Source: Parapedobacter pyrenivorans
Lineage (GTDB): Bacteria; Bacteroidota; Bacteroidia; Sphingobacteriales; Sphingobacteriaceae
Length of the DNA: 64,000 nt
Direction: 5' to 3'
Assembly (NCBI RefSeq): GCF_014636865.1
Contig: NZ_BMER01000003.1
Location: 215 to 64,214, forward strand
Under the pieces are notes generated by a model, which searched no databases, was not told where the DNA came from, and saw only the letters and a program-made list of their open reading frames with translations. The first letter of the stretch is position 1. Each line of letters opens with the position of its first letter. Below, in pieces: positions 60,554 through 64,000 of this stretch. Both the position numbers and the translations under genes were made by a program.

Positions 60554-62758
60554 ATGAAGGAATTGGTGATTGATTTAGAGGCAGAGCGCAAAGAAATACG
60601 AAAACGGTACCGCGCACTATTACGTGCATGCAAGCCTACATTGCAACGGGGCGACAAGCAGATGATACGTAAGGCATTCGACATGGCTTTGGAAAGCCAT
60701 AAAGACATGCGACGCAAATCCGGGGAGCCGTACATCTACCACCCCATTGCTGTGGCCCAAATCGCCGCGGAGGAAATCGGATTGGGTACCACGTCTATCG
60801 TTTGCGCATTGTTGCACGACGTCGTGGAGGATACGGACATCACCCTAGAAGATATTGAGCGTGATTTTGGCAAAAAGGTAACCCGCATTATTGATGGATT
60901 GACCAAAATATCCGGCATATTTGACCCCAATAGCTCCATGCAGGCCGAAAATTTTCGGAAAATGCTACTGACGTTGGCGGATGATGTCCGCGTTATTCTC
61001 ATCAAGCTGGCCGATCGGTTGCATAACATGCGTACGATGGATTTTATGCCCCGCGACAAGCAGCTGAAAATCGCATCCGAAACGTCATACCTCTATGCGC
61101 CGTTGGCCCACCGCCTCGGCCTCTACGCCATCAAGTCCGAATTGGAAGACCTTTCCATGAAATATACGGATCCGGACACCTATAAATTCATTGCCAAGAA
61201 GCTGAATGAAAAAAAGGCAGAACGGGAACGTTTCATCCAGAACTTCGTGGAGCCCATCAAGGAAATACTGAATGAGCAAGGGATTAGGGCCTCGGTCTTC
61301 GGCAGGCCGAAGTCCATCTATTCGATATGGAACAAAATGCGCAAGAAATCCATCCCTTTCGAGGAGGTATACGACCTGTTTGCCATCCGCGTCATCATCG
61401 ATTCCGATCCGGAAAACGAGAAAGCCGATTGCTGGAAAGCGTACTCTATTGTCACAGACCTCTATCGCCCCAACCCCGATAGGTTGCGTGACTGGGTTTC
61501 ATCACCAAAGGCCAATGGCTACGAATCGCTGCACACCACAGTAATGGGGCCAAAAGGCCAATGGGTGGAAGTACAGATCCGCACCGTGCGGATGAATGAA
61601 ATTGCGGAAAAAGGATTTGCGGCACATTGGAAGTATAAAGAGTCCAATTCCGACAGCGGACTCGACCAGTGGATACAGAAGGTAAGGGAGATTTTGAGTA
61701 ATCCTGAACCCAATGCCATGGATTTCCTCGACGATTTCAAGATGAATCTCTTTTCGGATGAGATTTTCATCTTCACGCCCAAAGGCGCACTGATCCAACT
61801 TCCGCATAATGCAACGGCACTCGACTTTGCGTTTGAGATACACTCCGATCTCGGCGCCAGTTGCATCGGTGCCAAGGTAAACCACAAATTGGTACCCTTG
61901 AGTCATAACCTGCAAAATGGCGACCAGGTGGAAATCATTACCTCCAGCAAGCAAACACCCAAGGAGGACTGGCTCAACTTTGTAGTCACAGCGAAAGCTA
62001 AATCCAAAATAAAATCGGCACTTAAGGAAGAGAAAAGGCGGGTCGCCGAAGATGGCAAGGAAATCCTGGAACGAAAGCTCAAATCGATAAAAATCACGTA
62101 CAACACCGAAAACATTAATAAGCTGACGGCCCACTTCAAATTCCCGTCATCGCAGGATCTGTTTTACAATGTGGCCAAGGGAGAGATTGACATCAAAAAT
62201 CTCAAGGAATTCGCGGCCAATGAAAAAAACGCCGGGCAACAAAATGGGCAGCAATTCAATTCACATATTAGCGGACTGGTTGAAAAAATCAATAAAAAGG
62301 ATTACGAAACACTCTTGATCGGTGATGACCTGCAGAAAATCGACTACACGTTATCCCCATGTTGCAATCCCATTCCGGGTGACGACGTTTTTGGTTTCAT
62401 TACGGTGAATGATGGCATCAAAATACACCGAACCAATTGCCCCAATGCGGCCAAATTGATGGCAAACTACGGTTACCGCATTGTAAAGGCGAAGTGGACC
62501 TCCCAAAAGGAGCTGGCTTTCCTTACCGGGTTGCATATCGTGGGCATCGATGACGTGGGGCTTGTAAACAAAATCACCAAAGTCATTTCGGACGATTTCA
62601 AAGTAAATATCCGTTCCATCATGATTTCCAGTAATGATGGTATTTTTGAAGGATCTATTATGATTTTTGTAAATGATACCGCCCATTTGGAAACGCTCAT
62701 TAGGCACCTAAAGCAAATCAAAGGAATTACGGGAATCACCCGTTTTGATTCCGCTTAA
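60554..62758 (+). CDS. Bifunctional (p)ppGpp synthetase/hydrolase
   Basis: 734 residues from the ATG at 60554. HD hydrolase with YIYHPIAVAQIAAEE, LLHDVVEDTD and KLADRLHNMRT; synthetase domain with GIRASVFGRPKSIYSIWNKM, DLFAIRVI, ANGYESLHTT; then TGS (FIFTPKGALIQLPHNATALDFAFEIHSDLG), a zinc-like CCNPIPGDD and ACT (IVGIDDVGLVNKITKVI). Both active sites appear intact, so it is the bifunctional type responsible for the stringent response in Bacteroidota. Confidence 0.96.
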   Translation: MKELVIDLEAERKEIRKRYRALLRACKPTLQRGDKQMIRKAFDMALESHKDMRRKSGEPYIYHPIAVAQIAAEEIGLGTTSIVCALLHDVVEDTDITLEDIERDFGKKVTRIIDGLTKISGIFDPNSSMQAENFRKMLLTLADDVRVILIKLADRLHNMRTMDFMPRDKQLKIASETSYLYAPLAHRLGLYAIKSELEDLSMKYTDPDTYKFIAKKLNEKKAERERFIQNFVEPIKEILNEQGIRASVFGRPKSIYSIWNKMRKKSIPFEEVYDLFAIRVIIDSDPENEKADCWKAYSIVTDLYRPNPDRLRDWVSSPKANGYESLHTTVMGPKGQWVEVQIRTVRMNEIAEKGFAAHWKYKESNSDSGLDQWIQKVREILSNPEPNAMDFLDDFKMNLFSDEIFIFTPKGALIQLPHNATALDFAFEIHSDLGASCIGAKVNHKLVPLSHNLQNGDQVEIITSSKQTPKEDWLNFVVTAKAKSKIKSALKEEKRRVAEDGKEILERKLKSIKITYNTENINKLTAHFKFPSSQDLFYNVAKGEIDIKNLKEFAANEKNAGQQNGQQFNSHISGLVEKINKKDYETLLIGDDLQKIDYTLSPCCNPIPGDDVFGFITVNDGIKIHRTNCPNAAKLMANYGYRIVKAKWTSQKELAFLTGLHIVGIDDVGLVNKITKVISDDFKVNIRSIMISSNDGIFEGSIMIFVNDTAHLETLIRHLKQIKGITGITRFDSA

Positions 62759-62776
62759 TTGACGGGGTTTACCAAC

Positions 62777-62807
62777 TTGGATATCCAACCAATTATATGT
62801 AAATTTG
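62777..62807 (+). promoter_or_regulatory. Promoter of the Fur-family gene
   Basis: TTG (62777-62779), 20-bp spacer, TAAATTTG (62800-62807); the start codon at 62824 is 16 bp further on. Confidence 0.65.
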
Positions 62808-62823
62808 TACGTTTAACTTTCGG

Positions 62824-63333
62824 ATGATGACTCAAACGGAGAATTACCAAACGGTAAAAAAGATTTTCGAAGCGTACCTGGAAAATAAAAGTCTGCGCAA
62901 GACACCAGAACGTTATGCGATTCTGGAAGAAATCTATTCCAGAAACGACCATTTTGATGTGGAGTCGTTATATATCCACATGAAAAACAAAAAATACAGG
63001 GTGAGCCGGGCTACGGTGTACAATACCCTGGAATTGCTTGTTTCTTGTGATTTGGTAACCAAACACCAATTTGGCAAGAACATGGCACAATTTGAGAAAT
63101 CATACGGGTACAAGCAGCATGACCACATTATCTGCATCGAATGCGGTAAGGTCGTCGAGTTTTGCGATCCACGGATCCACCAAATCCAAAGCATGGTGGC
63201 TGAGCTCTTGAAGTTCGAAATCAAGCACCATTCACTCAATTTGTATGGTGTGTGTAATGACTGCGCTGCCAAAAAAGATCCTGTACGGGATGTGTCTGCC
63301 CCGACGAAAAGCGAGCTGGTGGAAACCCATTGA
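62824..63333 (+). CDS. Fur-family transcriptional regulator
   Basis: 169 residues. N-terminal winged helix ([50 protein letters not shown]), then the metal-binding dimerisation domain: [20 protein letters not shown] and the closing CNDC zinc site. Could be Fur, Zur or PerR; residues alone do not decide. The tail with APTKSELVE is an extension. Confidence 0.92.
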   Translation: MMTQTENYQTVKKIFEAYLENKSLRKTPERYAILEEIYSRNDHFDVESLYIHMKNKKYRVSRATVYNTLELLVSCDLVTKHQFGKNMAQFEKSYGYKQHDHIICIECGKVVEFCDPRIHQIQSMVAELLKFEIKHHSLNLYGVCNDCAAKKDPVRDVSAPTKSELVETH

Positions 63334-63502
63334 GCGCTGGCCTTGCAGTACCGCCCATCCCATATCCCGATAAGGTGAACTTGATCCCGGCTTTTCGATT
63401 TATGAAGCGGAGAATATTAAAATAATGTTAGCTTTGCGGGCGGATATGCTTACCATTTTCTCTAATAATTAATGTTTGTAATTTTTCAACGCTGATAAAA
63501 CT

Positions 63503-64000
63503 ATGCAAGTTGATGTGCTTCTGGGCCTGCAATGGGGCGACGAGGGGAAAGGCAAAATTGTGGACGTGCTTTGCCCGACTTATGATATGATTGCCCGTTT
63601 CCAGGGCGGACCAAATGCTGGACATACCTTGGAATTTGACAATCAAAAATACGTCTTGAATACCATCCCATCGGGGATTTTTAATGAAGCCACGTTGAAC
63701 CTTATCGGAAACGGGGTGGTCATCGACCCCATCATCCTCAAGCGGGAACTTGATACGTTAAAGAAAAATGGCTTTGACCCGGTTGCCACAGGAAAATTGG
63801 TCATTGCCCGAAAGGCTCACCTCATCCTTCCCACCCATCAGCTGCTCGATGCAGCATCGGAAAGCAAAATGGGCGCCGGCAAGATTGGTTCTACCCTCAA
63901 GGGAATAGGCCCTACTTACATGGACAAAACAGGTAGAAACGGCCTGCGGGTCGGCGATACGACACTACCTGATTTTATGGATCGCTACCAGCGATTGGTT
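63503..64000 (+). CDS. purA: Adenylosuccinate synthetase (C-terminus outside window)
   Basis: 166 codons of the N-terminus are present, running off the window. The start is QVDVLLGLQWGDEGKGKIVD with the P-loop-like GDEGKGK, followed by GGPNAGHT, IPSGIF, GNGVVIDP and GIGPTYMDK, all diagnostic of PurA, which joins IMP and aspartate to form adenylosuccinate. TAGCTTTG at 63429-63436 is a candidate -7 element. Confidence 0.96.
   Translation, partial: MQVDVLLGLQWGDEGKGKIVDVLCPTYDMIARFQGGPNAGHTLEFDNQKYVLNTIPSGIFNEATLNLIGNGVVIDPIILKRELDTLKKNGFDPVATGKLVIARKAHLILPTHQLLDAASESKMGAGKIGSTLKGIGPTYMDKTGRNGLRVGDTTLPDFMDRYQRLV

Overview
The window looks like chromosome of a Bacteroidota bacterium, most likely family Sphingobacteriaceae. 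The support is the Bacteroidota-type promoters (TTTG, about 19-20 bp, TAnnTTTG) in front of many genes, a bacillithiol enzyme (BshB1), NamZ, DUF4294, DUF6266, CbpA/CbpM, a MocR regulator and general gene content. The genus cannot be fixed from the sequence alone. Gene density is high and intergenic gaps are mostly under 300 bp.

Layout. (1) 1-2877: the 5' part of a giant secreted beta-helix protein with nearly identical 98-residue Fn3 repeats. (2) 3207-6190: two small unknown/secreted proteins, then a NamZ lipoprotein coupled to a LamG-like secreted protein. (3) 6321-24606, all on the minus strand: an extracellular contractile injection system (eCIS; relatives AFP, PVC, MAC, AlgoCIS). In transcription order it encodes a HTH regulator, a DUF4255 cap/terminator protein, an unknown protein, one sheath, two tube proteins, DUF5908, a LysM spike adaptor, a VgrG-like spike, PAAR, gp25, a large J-like baseplate protein, an unknown/fibre-like protein, a second J-like protein, a tape measure, an AAA+ ATPase and a signal-peptide protein with three C-terminal membrane spans. 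Most junctions overlap by 1-4 bp. No toxin and no recognisable receptor-binding fibre is encoded beside it. (4) 24894-25236: tRNA-Ser(GGA) followed by a highly folded palindromic stretch carrying a degenerate copy of the tRNA 3' end. (5) 25401-31002: a TPR histidine kinase/LuxR response regulator pair, then a MocR regulator divergent from a GNAT acetyltransferase and a YggS-type PLP protein, with repeated operators in the shared promoter.

(6) 31112-49773: mostly housekeeping. This covers SRPBCC, CbpM/CbpA, TPR proteins, esterase, persulfide dioxygenase-rhodanese plus rhodanese, TrxB, DEDDh exonuclease, a class C beta-lactamase-like hydrolase, DUF6266, an ECF sigma factor, cysteine desulfurase, EtfBA, bifunctional nuclease and a nucleoside permease. 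(7) 49776-55750: a RES/Xre toxin-antitoxin pair, two tandem paralogous unknown genes behind a near-perfect promoter, and a SNF2 helicase. (8) 55885-64000: thioredoxin-like proteins, a histidine kinase, HesB/IscA, BshB1, DUF4294, a bifunctional RelA/SpoT, a Fur-family regulator and the start of purA.

The eCIS is the outstanding system. Its structural set appears complete, its operon includes a membrane protein that could anchor or release the particle, and three of its proteins cannot be matched to a function here.
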